Shown here: positions 32,973-40,967 of the stretch, in pieces
Position numbering within the stretch: position 1 is the stretch's first letter
How the letters are laid out: the number at the start of each line of letters is the position of its first letter
Source: Nocardioides sp. JS614
GTDB lineage: Bacteria > Actinomycetota > Actinomycetes > Propionibacteriales > Nocardioidaceae
Direction of reading: 5' to 3'
DNA: 64,000 nucleotides
Assembly (NCBI RefSeq): GCF_000015265.1
Contig: NC_008699.1
Location: 4,402,001 to 4,466,000 of the forward strand
Program-made: the position numbers and the translations under genes
Notes under the pieces: generated by a model
Database searches by the model: none
What the model saw: only the letters and a program-made list of their open reading frames with translations
What the model was told of the DNA's origin: nothing

Positions 32973-32989
32973 ATCATATGATCTGATCA
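32973..32989. promoter_or_regulatory. Overlapping palindromes, probable GntR operator
   Basis: ATCATATGAT (32973-32982, perfect) overlaps TGATC-T-GATCA (32979-32989) in the 144-bp region between bmpA and the divergent dehydrogenase gene, about 60-75 bp from each start. The region is A+T-rich against its surroundings. It is a good candidate site for the FadR-type regulator encoded at 34055. Confidence 0.55.
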
Positions 32990-33047
32990 ACACTTGATTT
33001 GGAGAGCTCTTCCCCGGCACTCCAGGAAGACATTCAGAGAGGCGCAG

Positions 33048-34004
33048 ATGGCCAAGCGTGTCGTGGTCACCGACCACGCATTCCGCAGCGTCCGGCACGA
33101 GCAGGCGGTGGCCGCCGCGCACGGCGCCTCCTTCGCCTGCTTTGCCGCCACCACCGTCGAGGATGCCAAGGCGGCCACTGCCGGAGCGGACGTGGCCTTC
33201 GTCAACTTCGCGCCGATGACCCGCGAGGTCCTTGCCGGGATGCGGTCCGGCGGGACCGTCGTGCGCTACGGCATCGGTTATGACAACGTGGACGTGCCGG
33301 CCGCACGCGAACTCGGCATCCACGTCGCCAACGTTCCCGACTACGGCGTCGAGACCGTCGCCGACCACGCCAGCGCCTCGCTGCTTGCACTCGCCCGGCG
33401 ACTGCCCATCTACAGCGGCCGCATCCGCACCGAACGCTGGGTGCGTCCCGGCGACATCGGGGCGATCCGCGGAATGCGCTCGAGCGTGGTGGGCCTGGTC
33501 GGCATGGGCCGGATCGCCCAGGCAGTCCACGACCGACTCCGGCCCTTCGGGTTCAGCTTCGTGGCCTACGACCCACTCTGCGACCCCGAGGTCTTCGTGG
33601 AGCGCGACGTCACCCCGGTCTCGTTGCTGGAGTTGGCTCAGCAGGCGCACGCCATCTCGCTCCACGCCCCCAGCAACGCAGAGACCCGCGGCATGATCGG
33701 CGAGGAGTTCTTCCGGGCCGTGCAGCCGGGGACCGTGCTGGTCAACACCGCGCGGGGATCGTTGGTCGACGAGGCGGCGCTCGTGCGAGCCCTCGACGAG
33801 GGGCGGATCGCGGCGGTGGCCCTGGACGTGACGGATCCCGAGCCCGTCCCGGTCGAGTCGCCGCTACGCAACCGTGACGAGGTGCTCCTCACCCCCCACG
33901 CGGCGTTCTACGACGAGGACTCACTCGACCGCCTGCAGCTACTCGCCGCCGAGGAAGCCGGGCGTGCGTTGCGCGGCGACCGGCTCCGCTGTCCGCTTAC
34001 CTAG
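33048..34004 (+). CDS. D-isomer-specific 2-hydroxyacid dehydrogenase
   Basis: 318 residues of the phosphoglycerate dehydrogenase family. The NAD site is 'VGLVGMGRIAQAVHDRLR'; the catalytic triad is Arg in 'NTARGSLVDE', Glu in 'TDPEP' and His in 'LTPHAAF'. 'RYGIGYDNVDV' is also typical. It lacks a C-terminal ACT domain, so it is not a biosynthetic SerA. It is first in the plus-strand island operon and would reduce or oxidise a 2-hydroxy/2-keto acid of the pathway. AGAGAGGCGCAG precedes the ATG. Confidence 0.87.
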   Translation: MAKRVVVTDHAFRSVRHEQAVAAAHGASFACFAATTVEDAKAATAGADVAFVNFAPMTREVLAGMRSGGTVVRYGIGYDNVDVPAARELGIHVANVPDYGVETVADHASASLLALARRLPIYSGRIRTERWVRPGDIGAIRGMRSSVVGLVGMGRIAQAVHDRLRPFGFSFVAYDPLCDPEVFVERDVTPVSLLELAQQAHAISLHAPSNAETRGMIGEEFFRAVQPGTVLVNTARGSLVDEAALVRALDEGRIAAVALDVTDPEPVPVESPLRNRDEVLLTPHAAFYDEDSLDRLQLLAAEEAGRALRGDRLRCPLT

Positions 34005-34054
34005 TCCCAGCGTCGGCCGCACCGCATGCCCGAATCCGATCCCAGGAGGGCTCC

Positions 34055-34822
34055 ATGAGCCAGCAGACCCCCACTCACCGACTCCCTCAGCCCACGAAGT
34101 TCGCGCGCCGCCGGTTGTCGGAGGACGTGGCCGACGCGATCAAGGACTTCGTCGTCTCCTCCGACCTCAATCCGGGCGACAAGCTCCCCACGGAGCCCGA
34201 GCTGGTCGAGCGCTACGGCGTCAGTCGGTCGGTCGTTCGTGAGGCGGGCCGGCTCCTGGTCGAGCGCGGCTTGGTCGAGATCAGCCCGGGCCGAGGCATG
34301 CTGGTGGCCGAGTTCAACGGCACCAGCATTGCCCGCCAGTACGAGCTCATGCTGGAGCTCAAGGCCGGCAGTTTCCGAGATCTCATGGAGATGCGGCTGG
34401 TGCTGGAGGTCGGAATGGCCCGGCTGGCCGCCGAGCGGCACACCCAGGAGGACGCCGAAGAGCTGCTCGCAGCGCTCGACAACTTCGCACTCGCCGGACA
34501 AAGCCAGCAGAAGGCGCTCGAGGCCGACCTAGCCTTCCATGCGTTGATCGCTCGATGCGTCCACAACCCGTTCTTCGAGTTCGTCGCCAACCCCGTCAAC
34601 GACTACCTGCGGAGTGCCTACAGCTCGAGCTTGGGCTACGAGGCGGCGCGCTCGTGCACGCTCGACGAGCACCGCGCCATCGCCGACGCGGTCCTCGCCC
34701 GCGATGGCGACCGCGCGAGCGAACTCAGCCGACTGCACCTGCAACGCATCCTCGATACCAGGCGTGACCTCGTGGCCGATTCCGAGCAGCCGGATCCCAG
34801 CCAGGACGGAGAGAGGCCATGA
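34055..34822 (+). CDS. GntR/FadR-type transcriptional regulator with FCD domain
   Basis: 255 residues: a winged helix ('EDVADAIKDFVVSSDLNPGD', 'KLPTEPELVERYGVSRSVVR') followed by an all-helical FCD effector domain with metal-type residues ('LEADLAFHALIARCVHNPFF', 'LDEHRAIADAVLARD'). The ribosome site CCCAGGAGGGCTCC is very strong. FCD regulators usually sense carboxylic acids or sugar acids and repress their catabolic operons. It lies inside one of the divergent operons and probably binds the palindromes at 32973-32989. Confidence 0.9.
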   Translation: MSQQTPTHRLPQPTKFARRRLSEDVADAIKDFVVSSDLNPGDKLPTEPELVERYGVSRSVVREAGRLLVERGLVEISPGRGMLVAEFNGTSIARQYELMLELKAGSFRDLMEMRLVLEVGMARLAAERHTQEDAEELLAALDNFALAGQSQQKALEADLAFHALIARCVHNPFFEFVANPVNDYLRSAYSSSLGYEAARSCTLDEHRAIADAVLARDGDRASELSRLHLQRILDTRRDLVADSEQPDPSQDGERP

Positions 34823-35610
34823 GTGACGATCTCGACCTCCTGGCGGCCTCGCCCGAGCACTTCAGCCTGACCGACAAGCACGTGGTCGTCACCGGCGGCG
34901 GTCGGGGGCTGGGCCAGGGAATCGCCGTCTCGGCAGCGCTCTCCGGCGCGGCGGTCACCGTCGTCGCCCGCTCCAAGGACCAGCTGCACGCTACCGCCGA
35001 CCTGATCGCGCGCACGGGCGGCACCTGCCGCGTCGTCACCGCCGACCTCTCCGACACCGAATCGCTCGACCGTCTCGTCGATGACCTCTCCGAGTCGGCG
35101 CCGATCGACGGGATCGTCCACGTCGCCGGCGTTCAGCTTCGCAAGGCGGCCGTCGACGTGACGGTCGACGATTGGCGGTGGGTGCAGCGGATGAACGTGG
35201 AAGCCCCCTTCTTCCTCAGCACGGCCGTGGCCAGGCGGCAGCAGGGGGAAGGTCGCCCGGGCTCTCACGTCTTCATCGGCTCGCTCAACAGCACGATCGG
35301 GCTCCCGCGGATCTCCCCCTACGCGGCATCCAAGACCGCGTTGCTGGGCATGGCTCGGGTGCTGTCGACCGAGTGGGCAGCCCATGGCCAACGCGCCAAC
35401 GTGGTCGGACCGGGGTACTTCCACACACAGCTCACCGACGATCTGTTCACGGACCCGGCCAACCGCGCACGGATCCTCGGGCGCATCCCGGCGGGTCGCC
35501 TTGGCACGCCCGCCGACCTCGGTGGCGCCGTGGTGTTCCTGCTCAGTGATGCCTCGCGATACCTCACCGGCCAGCTCATCAACGTAGACGGTGGCTGGCT
35601 CGCCTCTTGA
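34819..35610 (+). CDS. Short-chain dehydrogenase, gluconate/sugar dehydrogenase-like
   Basis: 263 residues, classical SDR: 'VVTGGGRGLGQGIAVSAALS', 'HVAGVQLRKA', 'GSLNSTIG', Tyr-x3-Lys in 'SPYAASK', and the C-terminal 'YLTGQLINVDGGW' of the FabG/2-deoxy-D-gluconate 3-dehydrogenase group. The ATG overlaps the GntR stop (ATGA). In an oxidative pathway it probably oxidises the sugar or sugar acid. Not all members of this group can be assigned a substrate from sequence. Confidence 0.87.
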   Translation: MSDDLDLLAASPEHFSLTDKHVVVTGGGRGLGQGIAVSAALSGAAVTVVARSKDQLHATADLIARTGGTCRVVTADLSDTESLDRLVDDLSESAPIDGIVHVAGVQLRKAAVDVTVDDWRWVQRMNVEAPFFLSTAVARRQQGEGRPGSHVFIGSLNSTIGLPRISPYAASKTALLGMARVLSTEWAAHGQRANVVGPGYFHTQLTDDLFTDPANRARILGRIPAGRLGTPADLGGAVVFLLSDASRYLTGQLINVDGGWLAS

Positions 35611-35624
35611 CGAAAGGAACAACC

Positions 35625-37193
35625 GTGACCCCCACAGGTGCCTCGCTCATCGCAGGCAGGTCGGTCGTCGGCACTGCTGGCAGCACGCGTGCCCACAACC
35701 CCGCCACGGGCGAGGCTCTCGGCCCCGAGTTCGGTTACGCGGGCCCCGAGGACCTCGCCGCCGCGACCCGCGCCGCGACTGAAGCCTTCGAGCCCTACCG
35801 GGCTACCTCCCCGAGCGAGCGGGCTGCGTTCCTCGACCTCATCGCGGACAACCTCGACGCGGCGAGGGACGCCATCGTCGCCCGCGCCGTCCTGGAGTCC
35901 GGTCTGACGGAAGCGCGGCTGTTCGGCGAGCACGCCCGTACTGTCAACCAGCTCCGCCTGTTCGCACGCGAGGTCCGCCTGGGCGAACACCACGGCGTAC
36001 GCATCGACGAGGCGCAACCAGACCGCCAGCCGATCCCAGCGCCGGATATCCGTCAGCGCCAGATCTCCATCGGCCCGGTCCTGGTATTCGGCGCGAGCAA
36101 CTTCCCGCTGGCGTTCTCCACCGCCGGAGGTGACACGGCATCGGCGTTGGCCGCCGGCTGCCCCGTGATCGTGAAGGCGCACAACTCCCACGCGGGCACC
36201 GCCGAACTCGCCGGCCGCGCGATCTCCGATGCGGTCGCCCAGTCGGGGTTGCCCGCCGGCGTCTTCTCGATCATCTTCGGCGCAGGCAGCGCCGTCGGGC
36301 AAGCCCTCGCCCAGGACCCGGCCATCAAGGCCATCGCGTTCACCGGCTCACAGGCCGCCGGCACCGCACTGATGGCCACGGCCGCGGCTCGTCCGGAGCC
36401 CATTCCGGTGTACGCCGAGATGTCGAGCATCAATCCCGTGATCCTTCTGCCGGGTGCGGTCGCCGAGTGTGCCGAGGCGCTCGCCACGGGCTTCGTCGGA
36501 TCGCTGACGCTGGGTGCCGGCCAGTTCTGCACCAATCCCGGGCTCATCTTCGTCCCCGCCGGCCAGGCAAGGTTCGTCGAGGCTGTCGGCGAGCTCCTCC
36601 GGGAATCCGTCGGCCAGACGATGCTCTCGGCGAATATCGCCGCCGCCTATACGGAGGGTCTCGAACGACTAGCTGACGCCGGGGTCACCCAGGTTGCGAC
36701 CGGTGCTGAGGGGGCGACGCTCAACGCACCCGCCCCGGCGCTCTTCACGACCACTGCTGCGCACTTCCGCGATTCACCGGACATGCAGGAGGAGGTCTTC
36801 GGCGCCGCAGCCCTCGTCGTCACCTACGACGACCAGGCCGAGCTACGCGAGACGCTGCGGGAGATGCAGGGACAGCTGACCGCGACCATTCATGCGGCGA
36901 TCGGTGATCAGGCCCTCGCGGCCGACCTGCTGCCCGTGCTCGAGACCATGGCCGGGCGCATCCTCTTCAACGGGTGGCCGACCGGGGTCGAGGTCACCCA
37001 CGCCATGGTGCACGGTGGCCCGTTCCCCGCTACCAGTAATGCGATGACGACCTCGGTCGGCACGCTCGCGATCCAACGCTTTCTCCGGCCGGTCAGCTAC
37101 CAGAACCTGCCGGCGTCGCTACTTCCCGAGCCACTGCGGGTGGATAACCCCTGGCACCTGCCCCGTCGCCTGAATGGGATGCCGCAGACGTGA
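35625..37193 (+). CDS. Aldehyde dehydrogenase, alpha-ketoglutarate-semialdehyde (2,5-dioxovalerate) type
   Basis: 522 residues. 'FGASNFPLAFSTAGGDTASA' and 'VYAEMSSINPVILLPGA' (catalytic Glu region) with 'LTLGAGQFCTNPGL' (catalytic Cys) are the pattern of 2,5-dioxovalerate dehydrogenases, as are the C-terminal 'NGWPTGVEV' and 'HGGPFPATS'. The last step of Weimberg-type pentose or sugar-acid oxidation uses this enzyme to yield 2-oxoglutarate. The GTG is preferred because AAAGGAAC lies seven bases before it; a TTG overlapping the SDR stop is six codons upstream. Confidence 0.85.
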   Translation: MTPTGASLIAGRSVVGTAGSTRAHNPATGEALGPEFGYAGPEDLAAATRAATEAFEPYRATSPSERAAFLDLIADNLDAARDAIVARAVLESGLTEARLFGEHARTVNQLRLFAREVRLGEHHGVRIDEAQPDRQPIPAPDIRQRQISIGPVLVFGASNFPLAFSTAGGDTASALAAGCPVIVKAHNSHAGTAELAGRAISDAVAQSGLPAGVFSIIFGAGSAVGQALAQDPAIKAIAFTGSQAAGTALMATAAARPEPIPVYAEMSSINPVILLPGAVAECAEALATGFVGSLTLGAGQFCTNPGLIFVPAGQARFVEAVGELLRESVGQTMLSANIAAAYTEGLERLADAGVTQVATGAEGATLNAPAPALFTTTAAHFRDSPDMQEEVFGAAALVVTYDDQAELRETLREMQGQLTATIHAAIGDQALAADLLPVLETMAGRILFNGWPTGVEVTHAMVHGGPFPATSNAMTTSVGTLAIQRFLRPVSYQNLPASLLPEPLRVDNPWHLPRRLNGMPQT

Positions 37194-37226
37194 GGCATGC
37201 CTGACCAGATCGGGTCCCGACGTCGC

Positions 37227-37332
37227 GAGGCCCCCGGGGGCTCATGCCTCCCGGGGGCCTCGCGGTCTCGATGATCAGAACAGCATCAGCTGGTCGTCAG
37301 TCGCCCACCTTCGACGCGGCGTCGGTGGTGGC
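37227..37332. repeat. Right island direct repeat with terminator
   Basis: A hairpin at 37227-37261 pairs GAGGCCCCCGGG with CCCGGGGGCCTC around a short loop, serving the plus-strand operon and the HBHA-like gene. The adjoining bases encode the last codons of the HBHA-like protein. The whole unit repeats at 24658-24764. Confidence 0.75.
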
Positions 37333-37956
37333 GTCCGCAGCGTTGGCGGCGGTCTTCTTGGCCGCGGTCGTGGTGGCCTTGGCGCTGCTCTTCGGCGCCG
37401 TGGACGACTTCCTCGCGGTCGTGGACGCCTTCTTCGCGGTCTTCTTGGCCGTCGTCTTGGTGGCCTTGGCCGTCTGCGTCTTGGTGGTCTTCGCCTTGGC
37501 CGAGGTGGTCTTGGCGGAGGTCACGGTCTTCTTGGTCGACTGCTGGCGGCGGATCCGCTCGACCAGCGTCTCGCCCCGCTTGGCGAGGTCGGCGTAGGTC
37601 TCGTTGACCGAATCGATGTTCTCGTCGAACAGGTGCTGCAGCCGGCCCGGGATCTCCTTGGCGTCGGCCTGGAGCTCCTCGACCCTGGCCTCGATCGCGG
37701 CGCGGCGGGCCTTGGCGTCCTTGGTGATCGCCTCGACGCGCTCGTTGACGAAGGTGACGGTCTGCTTGCGCAGGGCCTCGGGCTCGAAGTCGAAGTCCTT
37801 CACGCGGGCCTGGACGTCCTTCTGCGCCTCGGTGAAGCGCTTCTGCACGTCGGCCACGTACTCACGGACACGCTCGACGGCGAGGTCGGTGACGCCAACC
37901 CCGGCGTAGAGCGGGCGGGTCGCCTCGGTCTTGATGTCGAACTTGGCCTTGGCCAT
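37297..37956 (-). CDS. HBHA-like protein with lysine/alanine/threonine-rich tail
   Basis: 219 residues. An N-terminal part ('KFDIKTEATRPLYAGVGVTD') and a long coiled coil (about 30-125) precede a low-complexity Lys/Ala/Thr tail (about 135-205, 'KTTAKKTAKKASTTARKSST'). This is the layout of mycobacterial heparin-binding hemagglutinin-like proteins. Such tails bind polyanions, either DNA or surface sugars; the role here is unknown. Its last 12 or so codons are duplicated at 24729. The ATG with AAAGGA upstream is chosen over a longer frame. It lies downstream of the XRE regulator. Confidence 0.85.
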   Translation of the reverse strand: MAKAKFDIKTEATRPLYAGVGVTDLAVERVREYVADVQKRFTEAQKDVQARVKDFDFEPEALRKQTVTFVNERVEAITKDAKARRAAIEARVEELQADAKEIPGRLQHLFDENIDSVNETYADLAKRGETLVERIRRQQSTKKTVTSAKTTSAKAKTTKTQTAKATKTTAKKTAKKASTTARKSSTAPKSSAKATTTAAKKTAANAADATTDAASKVGD

Positions 37957-38009
37957 GTCCTTTGCTCCTTCGGTTGGGTGTGGACCCGGCACGGCACCGG
38001 GCCCTGGGT

Positions 38010-38396
38010 TCAGCTCGCCGGTCCGTCGGTGTCGTCGCTCGCCTTGTTCAGGGCGAGGAACGACGAGTAGACGTCGAGCAGGGACTGCTTCTGCCGTTCG
38101 GTGAGCTTGCTGTCACCGAGGATCGCCAGCTCGACCGAGCCGGGCGACCCCGCGTGCGGGTCGACGATGCCGGCGCGGATGTAGAGCTGTTCGGCGGAGA
38201 TGCGCAGCGCCTTGGCGATCTGCTGGAGCACCTCGGCCGAGGGGCGTCGCAGACCTCGCTCGATCTGGCTCAGGTACGGGTTGGATACCCCGGCCTGAGC
38301 GGCGAGCTGACGCACGGACAGCTCGGCGGCGACGCGCTGCTCCTTGAGGTACTCACCGAGCCCCTCGACGGTGCGACCGACCTTGCTGCGTGCCAT
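38010..38396 (-). CDS. XRE-family helix-turn-helix regulator
   Basis: 128 residues. The HTH spans about 15-70 ('LAAQAGVSNPYLSQIERG', 'IAKALRISAEQLYIRAG'), followed by an acidic helical tail ('SLLDVYSSFLALNKA'). In actinobacteria this gene normally sits just before an HBHA-like gene and DUF2516; the first link is kept here with a 53-bp gap. Paired TGCTWGC motifs immediately upstream suggest autoregulation. Confidence 0.88.
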   Translation of the reverse strand: MARSKVGRTVEGLGEYLKEQRVAAELSVRQLAAQAGVSNPYLSQIERGLRRPSAEVLQQIAKALRISAEQLYIRAGIVDPHAGSPGSVELAILGDSKLTERQKQSLLDVYSSFLALNKASDDTDGPAS

Positions 38397-38406
38397 GTCT
38401 CCATGG

Positions 38407-38424
38407 TGCTTGCTGTTGCTAGCA
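38407..38424. promoter_or_regulatory. TGCTTGC/TGCTAGC repeat upstream of the XRE gene
   Basis: TGCTTGC (38407) and TGCTAGC (38417) are spaced exactly 10 bp, one helical turn; the second extends to the palindrome TGCTAGCA. On the minus strand TTGAAA lies just upstream and could be a -35 box, so the site would cover the promoter. Candidate XRE operator. Confidence 0.4.
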
Positions 38425-38606
38425 CTTTCAAGTCAGGACGCGGTGATCCAGTCCACATTTCTCTGTGGATGTTGATGAATCTCGTACGACGTTGCGCTTC
38501 CCTGAGCAAGCACCAAGGTCGGGACGATCTCTCGCATCGGGCCCTATGATGCGAACGACCGCCCGAATCCAGCGTCTCGACGACCAATGTCCCCACGATC
38601 GGACTG

Positions 38607-39845
38607 ATGCCGATGTACCGCCTGGCGTGCAGCACGCGCGACTACGCCTGGGGCTCGCCGACCCTGATTCCCCGGTTCCTCGGGCAGGAGCCGGACGGAC
38701 GGCCCCACGCCGAGCTCTGGATCGGGGCGCATCCCGGCGCTCCCTCGCGGCTGGTCGACGGACGGACGCTCGGCGAGCTGATCGTGGACCAGCCCGATGC
38801 CGCCGTGGGTGCCCAGACCCGCACCCGGTTCGGCGAGCGGCTGCCCTTCCTGATGAAGACCCTGGCCGCCTCCGAGCCGCTGTCCCTCCAGGTGCACCCC
38901 ACGAGCGAACGGGCCCGGATCGGCTTCGCCGAGGAGGAGGCCGCCGGGATCCCGGTTGACGCCCCTGAGCGCAACTACCGGGACCCCTTCCACAAGCCCG
39001 AGCTGATCTTCGCCGTGACCCGGTTCGAGGGGATGGCGGGATTCCGCGACGTCGACAAGACGGCGACGATCCTGCGCCTGCTCGGCACCCCTTGGGCCGA
39101 GCAGACCGCCCGCCGACTCACCGAGGGGCCGGCCTTCCAGGCACTGCACGCCGTCGTCACCGACCTCCTCGCCATGGGGTCGGTCGCCCTCGGGATCGCG
39201 CTGGCCGACCTCGCAGACGCGGCTCGGCGTGCCGAGGAGCGCGGCCACCTCGGCCACAACCCGTCCACCCGGCGGAGCCTGGACCGCACCAGTGTCGAGC
39301 GCGAGGCGGTTCGCGTGTTCGCGCAGACCACCTCACTCGCCGCCCGCTATCCCCACGACCCGGGCGTCCTGGTCACGCTGCTGCTCAACCATGTCGTGCT
39401 GGCCCCCGGCGAGGCGATGTTCCTCGGCGCGGGCGTGGTCCACGCGTACACCTCGGGCTTCGGCATCGAGGTCATGGCGGCCTCCGACAACGTGATCCGG
39501 GCCGGCCTCACGCCCAAGCACGTCGACGTCCCGGAGCTCCTGCACATCGCCAGCTTCATGCCGACCCCGCCGCCGCTGTGGGCTCCGACCGAGGTGGGCG
39601 AGGGCGTGCTCTGCTTCGACCCGCCGGTCGACGAGTTCAGGCTCTACGTCGGCAGCGCCCCCCTCGCGGGCGTCGCCGACGAGGGGCCACGCATCGTGCT
39701 GGCCCTCGAGGGCGAGGTGTCGCTGCACGCGGGCGGCGCGGACGAGCGCCTCGTGCAGGGGGAGGCGCTGTTCGTGCCCCACGACGCCGGCCCGCTGCGG
39801 ATTGGCGGCGACGGCCGCGTCGCGATCGGTGCGGTGCCGGCGTAG
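38607..39845 (+). CDS. manA: Mannose-6-phosphate isomerase, class I
   Basis: 412 residues. Zinc and active-site motifs of type I PMI are present: 'SLQVHPTSERA' (Gln, His), 'DPFHKPELIFAV' (Glu) and 'LGAGVVHAYTSGFGIEVMA' (His). It interconverts fructose-6-P and mannose-6-P, feeding GDP-mannose and the three GMD-type enzymes in the window. It ends one base before the convergent GMD-like gene. A TATGAT -10-like element at about 38543 may drive it. Length is normal for the family. Confidence 0.93.
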   Translation: MPMYRLACSTRDYAWGSPTLIPRFLGQEPDGRPHAELWIGAHPGAPSRLVDGRTLGELIVDQPDAAVGAQTRTRFGERLPFLMKTLAASEPLSLQVHPTSERARIGFAEEEAAGIPVDAPERNYRDPFHKPELIFAVTRFEGMAGFRDVDKTATILRLLGTPWAEQTARRLTEGPAFQALHAVVTDLLAMGSVALGIALADLADAARRAEERGHLGHNPSTRRSLDRTSVEREAVRVFAQTTSLAARYPHDPGVLVTLLLNHVVLAPGEAMFLGAGVVHAYTSGFGIEVMAASDNVIRAGLTPKHVDVPELLHIASFMPTPPPLWAPTEVGEGVLCFDPPVDEFRLYVGSAPLAGVADEGPRIVLALEGEVSLHAGGADERLVQGEALFVPHDAGPLRIGGDGRVAIGAVPA

Positions 39846-39846
39846 C

Positions 39847-40869
39847 TCAGCCCACGCTCGGCGGCGGGGTGTCGATCCAGGGCCGGCCCTCGCTGGCCAC
39901 TGCCTGGACGTCGGCGTCGACCATCAGCCGCACGAGCTCGTCCGCGTTCACGTGCGCCTTCCAGCCGAGTCTCGCCTCGGCCTTGGACGCGTCGCCGACC
40001 AGCGACGGGTTCTCGTTCGGCCGCACGTAGCGCTCGTCGCGTCGCACGTGCTTCTCCCAGTCGAGGCCGGCGTGCTCGAAGGCCGCGACCACGAAGTCGC
40101 GGACGCTGTACGACGTGCCGGTCGCCAGCACGTAGTCGTCCGGCTCGTCGGCCTGCAGCATCCGCCACATCCCCTCGACGTACTCCGGGGCGTAGCCCCA
40201 GTCGCGGGTGGGCTCGAGGTTCCCGAGATAGAGGAAGTCATCGAGCCCCGCCTGGATCCGTGCCACTGCACGGGTCACCTTCCGGGTCAGGAAGGTCTCT
40301 CCGCGCCGGGGCGACTCGTGGTTGAAGAGGATGCCGCTGACCGCGAACATCCCGTAGCCCTCGCGATAGGTCACCGTCGACCAGTACGCGTGCAGCTTCG
40401 CGGCGCCGTAGGGCGAGAGCGGACGGAACGGCGAGCACTCGTCCTGCGCCCCGGTCGCGGCGCCGTACATCGCCGAGCTGGATGCCTGGTAGAAGCGGCA
40501 GTCGATCCCGACCGTGCGGATCGCCTCCAGCAGCGTCAGCGGGCCGACGCCCGTCGTGATCGCCGTGTGCTCGGGCTCGTCGAAGCTGGCGCCCACGTGC
40601 GACTGCCCGGCGAGGTTGTAGACCTCGTCCGGTTGGATCCGGTGCAGCAGCCGGATCAGGTTCGCGGCATCCGTGAGGTCCGCGTAGTGCAGGAACAACC
40701 GCGTGTCCGGGTCGTGCGGGTCCTGGTAGAGATGCTCGATCCGCGAGCTGTTGAACGTCGACGACCGCCGCCGCAGCCCGTGCACCACGTAGCCCTTGGC
40801 CAGCAACAGCTCGGCCAGGTAGGACCCGTCCTGCCCCGTGATCCCCGTGATCAACGCCGTCTTCGCCAC
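39847..40869 (-). CDS. GMD-like extended SDR lacking the catalytic glutamate
   Basis: 340 residues from a GTG giving 'VAKTALITGITGQDGSYLAE'. Overall it is a GDP-mannose 4,6-dehydratase ('RRRSSTFNSSRIEHLYQDPH', 'FNHESPRRGETFLTRKVTRA', 'YLGNLEPTRDWGYAPEY'). However, the active-site block reads 'QASSSAMYG' where Ser/Thr-x-Glu is expected, placing Ala at residue 133. Tyr-x3-Lys in 'SPYGAAKLHAY' is intact. Loss of the Glu should impair 5,6-elimination, so it may be an epimerase/reductase or inactive. An upstream in-frame ATG extends into repeat DNA and is not favoured. Confidence 0.85.
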   Translation of the reverse strand: MAKTALITGITGQDGSYLAELLLAKGYVVHGLRRRSSTFNSSRIEHLYQDPHDPDTRLFLHYADLTDAANLIRLLHRIQPDEVYNLAGQSHVGASFDEPEHTAITTGVGPLTLLEAIRTVGIDCRFYQASSSAMYGAATGAQDECSPFRPLSPYGAAKLHAYWSTVTYREGYGMFAVSGILFNHESPRRGETFLTRKVTRAVARIQAGLDDFLYLGNLEPTRDWGYAPEYVEGMWRMLQADEPDDYVLATGTSYSVRDFVVAAFEHAGLDWEKHVRRDERYVRPNENPSLVGDASKAEARLGWKAHVNADELVRLMVDADVQAVASEGRPWIDTPPPSVG

Positions 40870-40967
40870 GCCCAGAATCGTTCCACACCGGCGTTCACGG
40901 TGGGTGAGGTGCGAGCGAACCGCGGTGCTTGAGGTGCGAGGAGCGCCAGCGACGAGCATCCACCTCT

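Larger units (their letters stand above)
24658..37332. mobile_element. Putative catabolic genomic island bounded by direct repeats
   Basis: The segment separates the XRE/HBHA-like pair from DUF2516 and is flanked by imperfect direct repeats (24658-24764, 37227-37332; about 80-85% identical by eye). Each repeat has a strong terminator hairpin plus the last codons of the HBHA-like gene. Inside are two divergent operons for uptake and oxidation of a nucleoside- or sugar-like compound, with their own GntR regulator. No integrase or transposase is present, so the mechanism of entry is unknown and ordinary duplication remains possible. Confidence 0.55.

Noticed and set aside
38397..38606. A tRNA or small RNA in the gap before manA
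   Set aside because: No cloverleaf, T-loop motif or terminator could be drawn. Only the XRE operator-like repeat and a -10-like TATGAT are visible.
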